Of a stretch of DNA of 64,000 nucleotides, positions 44,369-54,226 are shown piece by piece. The DNA comes from Flavisolibacter ginsenosidimutans (GTDB taxonomy: Bacteria; Bacteroidota; Bacteroidia; Chitinophagales; Chitinophagaceae), in NCBI RefSeq assembly GCF_007970805.1, contig NZ_CP042433.1, positions 2,976,001 through 3,040,000 of the forward strand. Direction: 5' to 3'. A model generated the notes under the pieces. The model worked only from the letters and a program-made list of their open reading frames with translations, had not been told where the DNA came from and did not search any database. The position numbers and the translations under genes are program-made. Positions within the stretch are counted from its first letter, which is position 1. Each line of letters begins with the position of its first letter.

Positions 44369-45138
44369 TGGTTTCTTGCCGTTGAACTTCCAAAAAATTT
44401 GTTCTTCATTTTTACTGCGGGATCGTATATCCGCGCCAGCAGGTTTTTGATCGCACTGCCGTCTTGCGGATGCCAGTCTGTTGTACGCGGTTTTTCAACG
44501 TGATTTTGATGCAGACAATAAGCATAAGCGGCAATGGACGTGCGGTACATACCATCGGGAAAATGCGTTAAGTCGTAGCCGTGCAAGGTGTACTTGCCCG
44601 TGAGTTGAACAATCATCCGGTTAAACGGAACGGCGATGGATTTTTGTTCTCCACTACGCATATCCTTTAGTTTTAAATGTCCGCCGTACTCTACTTTCCA
44701 ATCTTTGTTCAGGTAGAGCAACAAATTCAAATGCCGGTACCAAAACTTGTGTAGCGGATGGTAATTAAAGTCAATGTGCATGTCGAGGAAACTGTTCTTC
44801 TTTCCCTGGTGAATGCCGCCGCCGTGAAAGTCTTTGTCCACAAAAACAGCTTCGTTTGAAACAAAGCGAAGAAAAGTTTGAAAGCGGTCCGAGGTGAGAT
44901 CGTTATACAATTCCGCAAACAGCGGCGAAATATCCTTGATGCGCGACTTCTCAAATTTGTTGGCGGCAAAAACATAATCGCGGCTCTTTGTTTGGATCTC
45001 GGGAAGCTCTGCGTGCAGTTGCAACAGTTTTTCTTCTTCGCAAAAGTTGTCAATCACCAAATGCGAAAAAGGTTTGGCAAGAAGAAAGTTCAACCGCAGG
45101 TCTTCGCGCTGTTCTTCCAAAAATGCAAAGTCTATCAT
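44365..45138 (-). CDS. 2-oxoglutarate/Fe(II)-dependent oxygenase-like protein
   Basis: The iron-binding facial triad is visible as HID in DMHIDFNYHP and the distal His in YTLHGYD, with an Arg two strands on (MYRTSIAAYAY) fitting 2-oxoglutarate binding. This is the 2OG-Fe(II) oxygenase superfamily with a double-stranded beta helix. Set between two glycosyltransferase genes (9-nt gap before, 4-nt overlap after). It probably hydroxylates or desaturates a sugar or lipid-linked intermediate (inference). Confidence 0.82.
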   Translation of the reverse strand: MIDFAFLEEQREDLRLNFLLAKPFSHLVIDNFCEEEKLLQLHAELPEIQTKSRDYVFAANKFEKSRIKDISPLFAELYNDLTSDRFQTFLRFVSNEAVFVDKDFHGGGIHQGKKNSFLDMHIDFNYHPLHKFWYRHLNLLLYLNKDWKVEYGGHLKLKDMRSGEQKSIAVPFNRMIVQLTGKYTLHGYDLTHFPDGMYRTSIAAYAYCLHQNHVEKPRTTDWHPQDGSAIKNLLARIYDPAVKMKNKFFGSSTARNQ

Positions 45139-45147
45139 GCTTCAATT

Positions 45148-46257
45148 TTATTTGATGAGGCCATAAAGTTTTTCCGCCGAAGCTTCCCATGAATAACCGG
45201 CGCGGATTTGTTCTGAAATTTTTTTGAGATTATCGGTGTCGTGTTCTTTTTGAAGAATGGCTGCCAATGCTTTTTTCAAGCGTTCGTAATCCATTGGCTC
45301 AAAGAGGCTATCGCCGAAAAAAGAAAACTCTTTCATTGCCGACGAAGAAGAGCAAAGAACCGGCACCCCAACCGCACCTGCCTCTAACGGTGGAATACCA
45401 AAACCTTCAGCTTTTGACGGATAAACAAATACGTGTGCAGCGCGGTAAAATCGCAACAGGTCTTCATCACCAATGTTTGTGAGAAAATGAATTTGCTGTT
45501 TTGCGTCCGGCGTGACTACTCTCAGCATTGTGTTTAACGCTACAACCGGCTTCGTTTCGTGACCAATAAAGACAAGATGATGCCCCTTCTCGTATGCTTT
45601 CAAATCAAGATAAGCTTGAAGTAAAGCCGCATGATTTTTCCGGGGCTCTATGCGGCTCACGTAAAGAATAATATTTTCAATCCCGTATCTCTTTTTCAGA
45701 AACGCTCTTGCTTCTTCCTTGTCATGCGCTGCAAAAAACTTTTTACTCACACCGTTTGCAATTACGTGTACGGGATTACAGTTCGTCAGGTGTTTTTGGA
45801 TTGATGTTTTTGAAAAAGTAGAAACTGTTGTCAGCACATCCGCTGTTTTGGTTGAGCGTTTGTAAAGAAAGCCTTTCAGCAGGCGATATCCTTTTGAAAA
45901 CTCTCCGGGGTAATCGTTGAAAATAACATCGTGAATGGTAACAACCTGCCTGCAATTTTTAAACAAGGGTGTGATGTATTGAAAATGCGCAACGTCAATC
46001 CTGTGCTTTCTAATCAACAATGGAATTTCGCAAGCAAGCCGAAAAAAACTTTGCCTGCTTCTGTATTTTAAAAAGACAATGTTCTCACCCGACGGAAAGT
46101 TTTCCTGCAGTTTGCCAATATCGTTTGCAGCGAGATAAAGCACGATATCTTTCTTCACAGACATCGCACGGTAAATCTCTTTCACAAAGGTTCTTGACCC
46201 CTGGTATTCCGTATCAAAGCAGTGCGCATCCACAAATATCTTCAGTCGCTCCTTCAT
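45148..46257 (-). CDS. Glycosyltransferase family 4
   Basis: GT-B transferase: VVTIHDVIFNDYPGEFS, IILYVSRIEPRKNHAALLQA and VFVYPSKAEGFGIPPLEAGA with the donor-binding Glu pair. 369 residues, mannosyltransferase-like. Gap of 1 nt from the upstream family 2 gene. Confidence 0.93.
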   Translation of the reverse strand: MKERLKIFVDAHCFDTEYQGSRTFVKEIYRAMSVKKDIVLYLAANDIGKLQENFPSGENIVFLKYRSRQSFFRLACEIPLLIRKHRIDVAHFQYITPLFKNCRQVVTIHDVIFNDYPGEFSKGYRLLKGFLYKRSTKTADVLTTVSTFSKTSIQKHLTNCNPVHVIANGVSKKFFAAHDKEEARAFLKKRYGIENIILYVSRIEPRKNHAALLQAYLDLKAYEKGHHLVFIGHETKPVVALNTMLRVVTPDAKQQIHFLTNIGDEDLLRFYRAAHVFVYPSKAEGFGIPPLEAGAVGVPVLCSSSSAMKEFSFFGDSLFEPMDYERLKKALAAILQKEHDTDNLKKISEQIRAGYSWEASAEKLYGLIK

Positions 46258-46258
46258 C

Positions 46259-47242
46259 CTAATTTTTCCTTTGATGGGTGAGATAAACAGCTTGCGGCTT
46301 TAAAAGCCTGTAGCCTTTTTGCAACACGGTGCGGGGCAAAAAAGAAAGTGCATAAAAACAATAACTCTTCCAGTGAAGTTTGTTTTGCACAAGCACTTTT
46401 TTCAAACTCTTTCGTGCCTTTTGCGGCTGGTAATTGTTCCACAAAAACTTCTTTGCCAAAAGAGAATGATAAGCGCTTTCCTTTAGTTGCGGGTTGTTTT
46501 GCGACTGAATGATTTGCAGCAGTTCTTCGCCTTGTTTTGCGGTAATGAAATTTTCTTCAATCACACGCTGTTTGATTTGATGAAAAGTCCGCGGCCGCCA
46601 TTGTTCGTCAATGGTTACCGATTCAGGATTGAGGCGAACCTGTATCAGTGGCTCGTGAAAATTTACAACCCGTCCTTCGCTAAGAACAGACTGCCATAAG
46701 AGATGATCTTCAAAACTGTGCGCATGTTCGTTGTAACCGCCGTGCTTTAACAACGCCGTCTTTTTGCAGATAACACTGGAGTGAATGAACGGGCAAATTC
46801 GTTTTAGCACAGACCTGATCTCATCATCCGTGTAAGCCGGCGGATAATTAGTGAACACGTATTCGCCTTTTTCATCCACGTAATCAGCGGCCGAACCGGC
46901 GATGACGCAGGAAGAATGTGCGGTCATGAAGTTATATTGCTTTGCCAGGCGATGCGGATAGCAAATATCATCTGCATCAAAGCGGGCAACGTAATCGCCC
47001 TTGGCTATTTCCAGTGCTTTGTTTAGCGCTGCTGCAATGCCTTTGTTTTCCTGGTTGATTAAGACAATCCGCCCGTCGTTGAAATTACGAATGATGCTTC
47101 CGGTGTTATCGGTTGAACCGTCGTTCACAATCACCAATTCAAACTCTTTAAAAGATTGGTTCAATACCGAAGCAATCGCATCGCCGATGTAAGCCGCCAC
47201 GTTATACGCAGGCATCAGCACGGATAGTTTTACCTCGCTCAT
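46259..47242 (-). CDS. Glycosyltransferase family 2
   Basis: LSVLMPAYNVAAYIGDAIAS, FELVIVNDGSTDNTGSI and DYVARFDADDICYPHR give the full GT-A signature. 327 residues. Its start overlaps the polymerase gene by 4 nt (ATGA), so translation is coupled. Confidence 0.93.
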   Translation of the reverse strand: MSEVKLSVLMPAYNVAAYIGDAIASVLNQSFKEFELVIVNDGSTDNTGSIIRNFNDGRIVLINQENKGIAAALNKALEIAKGDYVARFDADDICYPHRLAKQYNFMTAHSSCVIAGSAADYVDEKGEYVFTNYPPAYTDDEIRSVLKRICPFIHSSVICKKTALLKHGGYNEHAHSFEDHLLWQSVLSEGRVVNFHEPLIQVRLNPESVTIDEQWRPRTFHQIKQRVIEENFITAKQGEELLQIIQSQNNPQLKESAYHSLLAKKFLWNNYQPQKARKSLKKVLVQNKLHWKSYCFYALSFLPRTVLQKGYRLLKPQAVYLTHQRKN

Positions 47243-48882
47243 GCGGCTTCCGTTTCTTTTAAGTTTAGAAAAAGCAGCGCTTCAAACAAAGGCACGATAG
47301 ACAGTTGCTCAAACCAATAATCAATGAAAAAGAAGGCGAGTAACAGGAACAACAACGGGATGCCGTACGTCAGCCTCTTGTAGTGCCTTGCAAAAAAGCC
47401 CATGTAAAAAATAAAGAAGACCGCAAGGCCAATTAATCCGTATTCGCCAAGCAATTGATCGTACACCGAGGCCGGGCTGTTGGTAACGGAATGTGCGTCG
47501 GCACGCTTGCTAAAAAAGTATGTGTAAAGGTCAAGGTGGTTCGAAGAAAAATCGGGATTGATATATGCAAAACGTTGCGGGAAGCCGCCGGCAAATTGCA
47601 AAGCCGTTGCTTTAAAAGCCATCTTCGAAGAAAAGTTTCCAAGGCCAGCGCCGGTTAGCAAACAGAGCGGGTGTTGAAAAACAAAAGCACCGGTTTGCCA
47701 GTACGCAATTGCTTTTCCGGGCAACGTTGTTTGCGCATAGTTGTCAAAGTGTTCTTGTCTTTTCGTCATAAAGCATAACAACTCTTTTCGGTAAGCATTG
47801 GTATCGTCTCGGTTTTGAAACGGCGCCGAATGAATACTGGGCTGCGGAATGAAAGGCCTCTCGTTAACCATTGCAACCAATGACTTGTTTTCTTCTCTCC
47901 TTTTTGCTGCAATGCTTGCACCCAAACTATCGAGATAAAGCCTTGCCACTTTTTCTTTTCGTTGTTCAACGGTCAATACGCTATCGGGTAAAATTCTTAC
48001 GTCAACTGGCTTTGCTTGTGCAGTTCTTGTTTCGTTGCGAATGCCGAAGACTTTTTCAAAAACATTTACCGCATACCTGTTGTTTTGCGGCGATACTTTG
48101 GCCATGAACACAACAAACAAAGCAAAGCAGGCAACGATGACAGTTTTCTGCACTTTGTGCGTATTGAATACAAACAACAATAACAGCGTTGCGAAAACGA
48201 CTAAGTTCACAAGATTGCTGGCGGTGAACAACAACGTAACAGTACACATCATCGTCAACAGCCATGCTCTTTTCGAGAGAAAGAAAACAATTCCAAACGC
48301 ATTGATGACCGCGTTGGTCGTTGACGTATCAAAGCTTAAGCCCTTGATGTAATCGCCGGTGCTGATAAAATATTTTTGATAGTTACCCTGGTATAAAAAA
48401 GGATTTAGCGCACCCGTTTCAAAAACGATGCGCAGGTATTGAAATGCAGAAACACAGGTGTTCAGAAGAAAGAAAACAACCAGCGTTTGATAGATGATTT
48501 GCGCATCCGTTTTTTCAACTATCCGTTTAATTTGATGCACCGCCAGGATGCAGGCCATCCAAAAGCCAATGCCAAACGTTAGTACCAGCAAATAGTTAAG
48601 CTGAAAAAAATGTCCGTACAAAAATGTATTCACGACCGCAAGACAAACGACGAAAGGATAAAACAGTGGCAGCCGCGGGTTTTTGAAACCGAACCCAAAA
48701 CGAAAATTGGGTTGCAGTGCATAAATGAACAAGATGGCAGCGAGTTTCACCACCAGCTTTACATCAAGGAAGAGCAACAAAAAAACCAGCAAACCCCAAT
48801 GGATGTTTCTTGTAAAAATGAATTTGTTCAGGAAGGCCCTGACGGGGTTCATTCGGGTTTGCTTTTGTTGGTGAAAACGCAC
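47239..48882 (-). CDS. Polytopic membrane protein, O-antigen polymerase-like
   Basis: 547 residues with about ten hydrophobic helices (for example VFLLLFLDVKLVVKLAAILF, LTMMCTVTLLFTASNLVNLV, VFFIFYMGFF) and a large soluble loop near residues 270-420. The arrangement fits a Wzy-like polymerase; the sequence is less typical than that of the protein at 43269. The two could be a polymerase and a ligase, but which is which cannot be read from the sequence. Confidence 0.75.
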   Translation of the reverse strand: MRFHQQKQTRMNPVRAFLNKFIFTRNIHWGLLVFLLLFLDVKLVVKLAAILFIYALQPNFRFGFGFKNPRLPLFYPFVVCLAVVNTFLYGHFFQLNYLLVLTFGIGFWMACILAVHQIKRIVEKTDAQIIYQTLVVFFLLNTCVSAFQYLRIVFETGALNPFLYQGNYQKYFISTGDYIKGLSFDTSTTNAVINAFGIVFFLSKRAWLLTMMCTVTLLFTASNLVNLVVFATLLLLFVFNTHKVQKTVIVACFALFVVFMAKVSPQNNRYAVNVFEKVFGIRNETRTAQAKPVDVRILPDSVLTVEQRKEKVARLYLDSLGASIAAKRREENKSLVAMVNERPFIPQPSIHSAPFQNRDDTNAYRKELLCFMTKRQEHFDNYAQTTLPGKAIAYWQTGAFVFQHPLCLLTGAGLGNFSSKMAFKATALQFAGGFPQRFAYINPDFSSNHLDLYTYFFSKRADAHSVTNSPASVYDQLLGEYGLIGLAVFFIFYMGFFARHYKRLTYGIPLLFLLLAFFFIDYWFEQLSIVPLFEALLFLNLKETEAA

Positions 48883-48917
48883 AGCAGTAAATACGGAAAC
48901 CGTTCTTTCCGGTTGCC

Positions 48918-50336
48918 TTAGGCTTTCAGCACTTGCTTAAACGTTTGCCAGTCGGCGCGGCGCAATTGAACGGTGCAGAGCAGAAGAAAAAGATAGAGCG
49001 CAACGCAAAGCGGTAGCATCCACACGGCTTGCAGCGAACTGTATTTATAAAGCATACCGCTGCACAAGGCGCAAAGGGAGCAGAAGAGAAGCGAGGGCCA
49101 ACCGATGATCTTTTCTTCTTTCTGATAGCTTAAATAAAAGATCGTTTGTACCGAAACAGACAGCAGGTAAGAAAGAGCCGCGCCTTCGTTTTGATAGAGT
49201 GGAATGAGCAGCAAGTTTCCGGCAACGTTCACAAAAAAACTCAGCACAAAGCTGCGGAAAATAAGTTTCATGTTGCCGTGCGCAAAATGAACGGTCCACA
49301 AAAAATTATTCAGGTAAAGAACGGGCAAGGTCATTGATAAAATGAAGACGGTACGGATGTTCACACTGCCGTATTTGCCACCGGTGATGCTGTCAATTAA
49401 TGGGTTCCAAACTACGTTCAGGCACAGAGCCGCGAGACAGGCAATGACCATCTCGGCCCGCAAGAGCAATTGAACGCTTTCGTTCTGACCAAGGTTTCGT
49501 CCTTCTTTTACAAGCCGTGTAAAATAAGGAAGGAGCAAGGGCGCAATCACCAGCAAAGGCAAAGAGGCCGCTTCAAAAGCTTTGTAGGCAAAGCTGTATT
49601 CCGCCAGTTTAAAAGCCGGAAGAAAAAAACCGATCAAAATCCAATCTACCCTTGCCAAGGCCGATGAAAAAAGAACGACGCCGAGTTGCGGGAAGGCATC
49701 TTTTATAAAATTTCGGTACGCTTTCCACCGTGGAAAACTTGCGAACGGCGTTTTTAAAATTTTACGGGTAAGTAGAAAACCGGCCACCAATTCGGACGCA
49801 TCGGCCAGCACAAAAACCGGAACCGCAAGAGCAAGGCTGATTTTGTTTTCGAAAAACAAAACCCCGATGCAGAGGCTTTTGATCAGCGTAGCTGAAACCG
49901 ACATGTAAAGCATCGTTCGGAAACGTTCGGCGCCTGCGGCAAGGGCTTTAAACGGTGTTGAAAAAAACAGCAGCAACTTTCCGGCGCCAACCAGCAAAAG
50001 GGCTTGGTGGTGGCTGAAAAAGGAAGGGAAAAGAATCAACAGAATAAACAACGCTGCGTAAAACAAAAGGCCTGCAACCGCGGCGTGAAAAAAATGAAGC
50101 GATAAAAGCACCGGCCTGTCTTCGCCCGCCGCAATTTTTTTAATGATGATTTGATCGAGGCCAAAGGAAAGAAGTGCAAAGGCCGTCAGAAAAATGGCCA
50201 ACGTCCAGTTCAATTCACCAAAATCGGCTTTGCTTAAACCCTTCGACAAAAAATAAAATACCGCCAGGCTGAAAGCCTGGTTGATGCACAACTGAACGGT
50301 ATTGGCGGAAAGGTTGGCGCGGAAGCTTTGCTTCAT
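48918..50336 (-). CDS. Polysaccharide flippase (Wzx/MOP superfamily)
   Basis: About 12-14 hydrophobic helices with an early short SKGLSKADFGELNW segment typical of Wzx/RfbX-type exporters (G-L-x-x-x-D-F-G). 472 residues. First gene of the leftward operon. It moves the lipid-linked repeat unit across the inner membrane to the polymerase. The ABC transporter at 28062 is an alternative route. Confidence 0.9.
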   Translation of the reverse strand: MKQSFRANLSANTVQLCINQAFSLAVFYFLSKGLSKADFGELNWTLAIFLTAFALLSFGLDQIIIKKIAAGEDRPVLLSLHFFHAAVAGLLFYAALFILLILFPSFFSHHQALLLVGAGKLLLFFSTPFKALAAGAERFRTMLYMSVSATLIKSLCIGVLFFENKISLALAVPVFVLADASELVAGFLLTRKILKTPFASFPRWKAYRNFIKDAFPQLGVVLFSSALARVDWILIGFFLPAFKLAEYSFAYKAFEAASLPLLVIAPLLLPYFTRLVKEGRNLGQNESVQLLLRAEMVIACLAALCLNVVWNPLIDSITGGKYGSVNIRTVFILSMTLPVLYLNNFLWTVHFAHGNMKLIFRSFVLSFFVNVAGNLLLIPLYQNEGAALSYLLSVSVQTIFYLSYQKEEKIIGWPSLLFCSLCALCSGMLYKYSSLQAVWMLPLCVALYLFLLLCTVQLRRADWQTFKQVLKA

Positions 50337-50604
50337 CGCAAACTAAATACGAAGATTTAAGAAGAGGGTTGTTTGCAAAACAGGTTGTCGTAAATCTTTT
50401 ACCAGCGCTGTGCCTTCCATTTTTGCTTTCCGCAAGCAGCAGATCTTCCTTTCATCTTCACATTCAGCCGGTACGCCGAATAATCGCGGCCTTTAGCGGA
50501 TGCGGTACGATTTTACGTGTGCAAATACACCCTTAAACCTCCATCTCTTTTTCCTGAAAAACCAATCTTACATCGTGGTGTCCTGGCTTGCGCAAATGTT
50601 TACA

Positions 50605-50636
50605 AACAGGGAAGGGTTCTTCCCTGTTCTTTTTTC
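50605..50636 (+). terminator. Strong intrinsic terminator without an upstream rightward gene
   Basis: AACAGGGAAG (50605-50614), loop GGTT, CTTCCCTGTT (50619-50628), then CTTTTTTC. A perfect 10-bp stem with a U-tract on the rightward strand only. Confidence 0.8.
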
Positions 50637-50695
50637 TGCTTAAATTTCTTTTCGTTCTGTTAAACATTTTTTTCCGCCTGCAGTCTATGGTTCGC

Positions 50696-50725
50696 TTTGG
50701 CTTTCTTAACAGACCCTGTATTTTG
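50696..50725 (+). promoter_or_regulatory. Candidate promoter of the DUF1800 gene
   Basis: TTTG at 50696-50699 and TATTTTG at 50719-50725, 19 nt apart, close to the Bacteroidota pattern. The ATG follows 18 nt later. The -7 element lacks one spacer base compared with TAnnTTTG. Confidence 0.4.
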
Positions 50726-50743
50726 TAGCTCAATTTTTTCGTC

Positions 50744-52720
50744 ATGAAAAAAATCATTCATTCCTTTTACCTCGCTTTCGTATTGCTGACGGCCGGCGCT
50801 GTCACCACTGCTTTTGTTCAGAATACAGAACAACAAACCGAAACGTCTTTTCATTTTCCGTACAAACAAGCCGGTCTTACGGAGCGCCAGGCGGCCGCCC
50901 ACTTGCTTTCCCGTTTTACGTTCGGTGCAAAGCCGGGCCAAATAGACGAGGTATTGAATGAAGGTTTAGAGTCCTGGTTTAAGCAGCAGCTCGAAGGCAG
51001 CCTGCCCGACCCAAAAGTTGACACGGCACTTGCCGGCTTTGAGTCGCTAAAGATGACCAACGAAGAAATTGTAAAGACTTATCCCCGGCCCGGAGAAGTT
51101 TTACGGCTGGCGATACGCGATGGCTACATCAACAAGGATTCGGCAAGAACCGACAGGAAAGAATACCGCGACTCGCTGAAAGCTTATATGGACCAACACG
51201 GCATGAAGCCCCAAGCCGAATTGCTGCAACAACTGGCGGCACAAAAAATCATTCGCTCCGCTTACTCCACTAATCAATTGCACGAAGTGCTTACCGATTT
51301 TTGGTTTAATCACTTTAACGTGGCGGCCAGTAAAGGCGGCATTCAGCAATACCTTACTTCCTACGAACGGGACGCCATTCGTCCAAATGTAACGGGCAAG
51401 TTTGAAACCCTGTTGCTGTCAACCGCCAAGTCACCGGCCATGCTTACCTATCTTGACAATGACAAAAGCACCGTGAACCCTGAGAACATGCAGGAAAGCC
51501 AGAAGAAATTTGCAAAGATGCGGGACGTGGTCATAGACCAAATGATGGAGAATGTAAAAGACAGTACGGTGCAGCGCAACCTACAGGGTCAAATAAGAAG
51601 AGTAAAAAACGGTGGCCTAAACGAGAACTATGCCCGCGAAATCATGGAACTGCACACGCTGGGTGTTGACGGCGGCTACACGCAAAGCGACGTCACGCAA
51701 GCGGCCCGCATTCTTACCGGCTGGAGCCTGAACCCGATGGTCGAATACGGCCTGCGCCCCAAGCGCATGCCCAATGAAAAACGCCTGGACCAAATGGGCT
51801 TTGTGTACGACGACAACTTTTTGTTTGCTGCCAACAAGCACGATAAAGGGGAGAAAAAAGTATTGGGCGTAACCTTTCCGGAAGGCGGCGGTTACGAAGA
51901 AGGCACAAAGTTGATTCACATGCTGGCTACACATCCCTCAACGGCAAAATTCATTTCTAAAAAACTCGCCGTACGTTTTGTGAGCGACGTACCGCCGCAA
52001 AGCCTCGTTGATAAAATGACGAAAACATTTTTGGACAAGGAAGGCGATATCAAGCAGGTATTAATTGCGATGGTCAGTTCGCCGGAATTCTGGAACAGCC
52101 AAGCCTTGCGTGAAAAAACAAAGTCGCCGTTTGAAGTAGCCATCAGCGCCATTCGCGCCACAAACGCAACCATCATTGCACCGGCGCAGGTTTATCAGTG
52201 GATCAACAAGATGGGCCAACAAGTTTACAACTACCAGGCACCAACCGGCTTCCCTGACAGAGGCCAGTATTGGATCAATACCGGCTCACTGCTGAACCGC
52301 ATGAACTTTGGGCTAGCCTTTGCTTCCGGCCGCATTCCCGGTGTGAAGGTTGACTTGCTCGCCCTCAACGATCACCACGAACCCGAAAGCGCCGAGGATG
52401 CGCTGCGCAAGTATTCCAAAATTTTGTTGCCGGAACGTAACGTTGACGAAACGGTGAAGCGCTTAACGCCGATGCTGACCGAACCGGATTTGCAACAAAA
52501 AGTGGACAACGCGGCCGGCAAAACTCCTACGGCACAAACCTCCATGCAGAGCAGCAATGCCGATGAAATGATGACGACGCAAAACACAAACAAAGGCGCT
52601 AAAAAATTGCTGAACAAACGAAATCTTGAGCCGCAGATTGTCATGGCCAAAGGCAATAACTCTATGTTGGGACAAGTGGTGGGCATCATCATTGGCTCAC
52701 CGGAATTTCAACGGCGGTGA
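50744..52720 (+). CDS. Secreted DUF1800 family protein
   Basis: A signal peptide (KKIIHSFYLAFVLLTAGAVTTA) is followed by the DUF1800 domain, with ERQAAAHLLSRFTFGAKPGQ near the start, LTDFWFNHFNV and NENYAREIMELHTLGVDGG as the conserved signatures. 658 residues. Function is not established for the family. DUF1800 genes are regularly followed by a DUF1501 gene, as here (60-bp gap), and the two proteins probably work together outside the inner membrane. Confidence 0.92.
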   Translation: MKKIIHSFYLAFVLLTAGAVTTAFVQNTEQQTETSFHFPYKQAGLTERQAAAHLLSRFTFGAKPGQIDEVLNEGLESWFKQQLEGSLPDPKVDTALAGFESLKMTNEEIVKTYPRPGEVLRLAIRDGYINKDSARTDRKEYRDSLKAYMDQHGMKPQAELLQQLAAQKIIRSAYSTNQLHEVLTDFWFNHFNVAASKGGIQQYLTSYERDAIRPNVTGKFETLLLSTAKSPAMLTYLDNDKSTVNPENMQESQKKFAKMRDVVIDQMMENVKDSTVQRNLQGQIRRVKNGGLNENYAREIMELHTLGVDGGYTQSDVTQAARILTGWSLNPMVEYGLRPKRMPNEKRLDQMGFVYDDNFLFAANKHDKGEKKVLGVTFPEGGGYEEGTKLIHMLATHPSTAKFISKKLAVRFVSDVPPQSLVDKMTKTFLDKEGDIKQVLIAMVSSPEFWNSQALREKTKSPFEVAISAIRATNATIIAPAQVYQWINKMGQQVYNYQAPTGFPDRGQYWINTGSLLNRMNFGLAFASGRIPGVKVDLLALNDHHEPESAEDALRKYSKILLPERNVDETVKRLTPMLTEPDLQQKVDNAAGKTPTAQTSMQSSNADEMMTTQNTNKGAKKLLNKRNLEPQIVMAKGNNSMLGQVVGIIIGSPEFQRR

Positions 52721-52780
52721 GTAGGAGTACGCATAAATCATGAATCAAAAATCTAGAATCGCAAATCTCAAATTGTTCTT

Positions 52781-54049
52781 ATGCTTTCACGCAGAGTATT
52801 TTTAAAAGGCGGTGCGCTGGCACTGGTAACGGCCGGCATTGGCGGAGTGCCTTCGTTTATTGCGAAAGCCGCCGGCAGCCGCAAACTCTTCATGCCGTAC
52901 AAGCGGGCCAAAGTTTTGGTCTGCATCTTTCAGCGCGGCGCCATGGACGGCTTGATGGCCGTAACACCTTTTACCGACACGTATTTGAAACAGGCAAGGC
53001 CGACCTTGTTTATGTCGGCAGCACAAGCAGCAGCAAAACCGTTAATTGATTTGGACGGACGCTTTGGACTGCATCCTTCCATGAATGCTTTTGCGCCATT
53101 CTTTAAAGAAGGTCGCCTGGCGGTTGTGCACGGCGTGGGTTCGCCCAACAGCACGCGGTCGCACTTTGACGCACAGGATTACATGGAAAGCGGCACGCCA
53201 TTCAGTAAAGGCACCGACAGCGGCTGGCTTAACCGCGCCGTGGGTTTACTGGGCCACGAAGCGGCGACGCCTTTCCAGGCCGTGAGCATGACTTCTGCGC
53301 TGCCCCGTTCTTTTTACGGTGATAATCCGGCGGTAGCCATTTCCAATTTGCAGGACTTTGCCATTCAAATGCGCGGCAACAATGTGGCTGCAAATACGGC
53401 GGCCAAGAGCTTTGAAGAATTGTACGACAAAACCTCTTCTTCGCTGTTGAGTAAAACCGGCAAGGAAAGTTTTGAAGCCATGAAGATTTTGAAGAGTGCA
53501 GACGTGAAAAATTACCGTCCGGCAAACGGAGCGGTGTATCCGGCATCGCCGCTGGGCAATTCGCTAAAACAAATTGCACAGTTGATTAAGATGGACGTGG
53601 GCACCGAGATCGCTTTTGCCGAATGCGGCGGCTGGGACACGCATTTCAACCAAGGCACGGAAGCCGGCACTTTTGCCCGCAACGTGGAAGATTTGAGCAG
53701 CAGTATTACTGCTTTCTGGACCGATCTTGGCCAGTTACAGGATGACGTGGAAGTCATGACAATGACCGAGTTTGGCCGCACGGTTCACCAAAACGGAAGC
53801 AACGGTACGGATCATGGCCGCGGTTCCTGCATGTTTATTTTGGGCAATGATGTGGCCGGCGGCAAAGTACACGGTAAAGTGCCCGAGCTGGCGATTGAAA
53901 ACCTTGAAGACCGCCGCGACCTGCCGGTAACAACCGACTTCCGTGCGGTGTTTGATGAAGTAGCCACGGCCCACTTGCGCATCCGCGACAACGGCAAGCT
54001 GTTTCCCGATTGGAAGGGAACTGGTATTGGCGTAATGAAACCAATATAA
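52781..54049 (+). CDS. Secreted DUF1501 family protein with Tat signal
   Basis: The twin-arginine signal SRRVFLKGGALALV at the N-terminus predicts folded export. The body has DUF1501 (sulfatase/alkaline-phosphatase-related) signatures: FQRGAMDGL, RSHFDAQDYMESG, GGWDTHFNQG and MTEFGRTVHQNGSNGTDHGRG, the last with the metal-ligand-like DHGRG. 422 residues. Partner of the upstream DUF1800 gene and closed by a terminator at 54072-54094. Confidence 0.92.
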   Translation: MLSRRVFLKGGALALVTAGIGGVPSFIAKAAGSRKLFMPYKRAKVLVCIFQRGAMDGLMAVTPFTDTYLKQARPTLFMSAAQAAAKPLIDLDGRFGLHPSMNAFAPFFKEGRLAVVHGVGSPNSTRSHFDAQDYMESGTPFSKGTDSGWLNRAVGLLGHEAATPFQAVSMTSALPRSFYGDNPAVAISNLQDFAIQMRGNNVAANTAAKSFEELYDKTSSSLLSKTGKESFEAMKILKSADVKNYRPANGAVYPASPLGNSLKQIAQLIKMDVGTEIAFAECGGWDTHFNQGTEAGTFARNVEDLSSSITAFWTDLGQLQDDVEVMTMTEFGRTVHQNGSNGTDHGRGSCMFILGNDVAGGKVHGKVPELAIENLEDRRDLPVTTDFRAVFDEVATAHLRIRDNGKLFPDWKGTGIGVMKPI

Positions 54050-54071
54050 TTAGTGAAGAAATAAAATGAAG

Positions 54072-54094
54072 ACCGGCGCTGAGCCGGTTTTTTG
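54072..54094 (+). terminator. Intrinsic terminator of the DUF1800-DUF1501 unit
   Basis: ACCGGC (54072-54077), loop GCTGA, GCCGGT (54083-54088), then TTTTTG. It begins 23 nt after the DUF1501 stop codon. Confidence 0.8.
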
Positions 54095-54226
54095 TTTTTG
54101 TAAAAACCAGACAAGCTATTTTTCATCTTCTTTCTTCTGCACCGCTTATCAATTTATTCAGCCAAACAAGGTAGTTTACAATACACAATAGCTTACATTA
54201 CCTTAGCTTGCTCAAAATCTTAAAAC

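Larger units (their letters stand above)
50337..50743. other. Intergenic region, 407 bp, with an orphan rightward terminator
   Basis: Lies between the divergent flippase and DUF1800 genes. Holds a strong rightward hairpin terminator at 50605-50636 that no rightward gene precedes, then a promoter candidate at 50696-50725. No protein-like frame was seen before the terminator, so a small RNA or an attenuated leader is possible. Confidence 0.55.
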
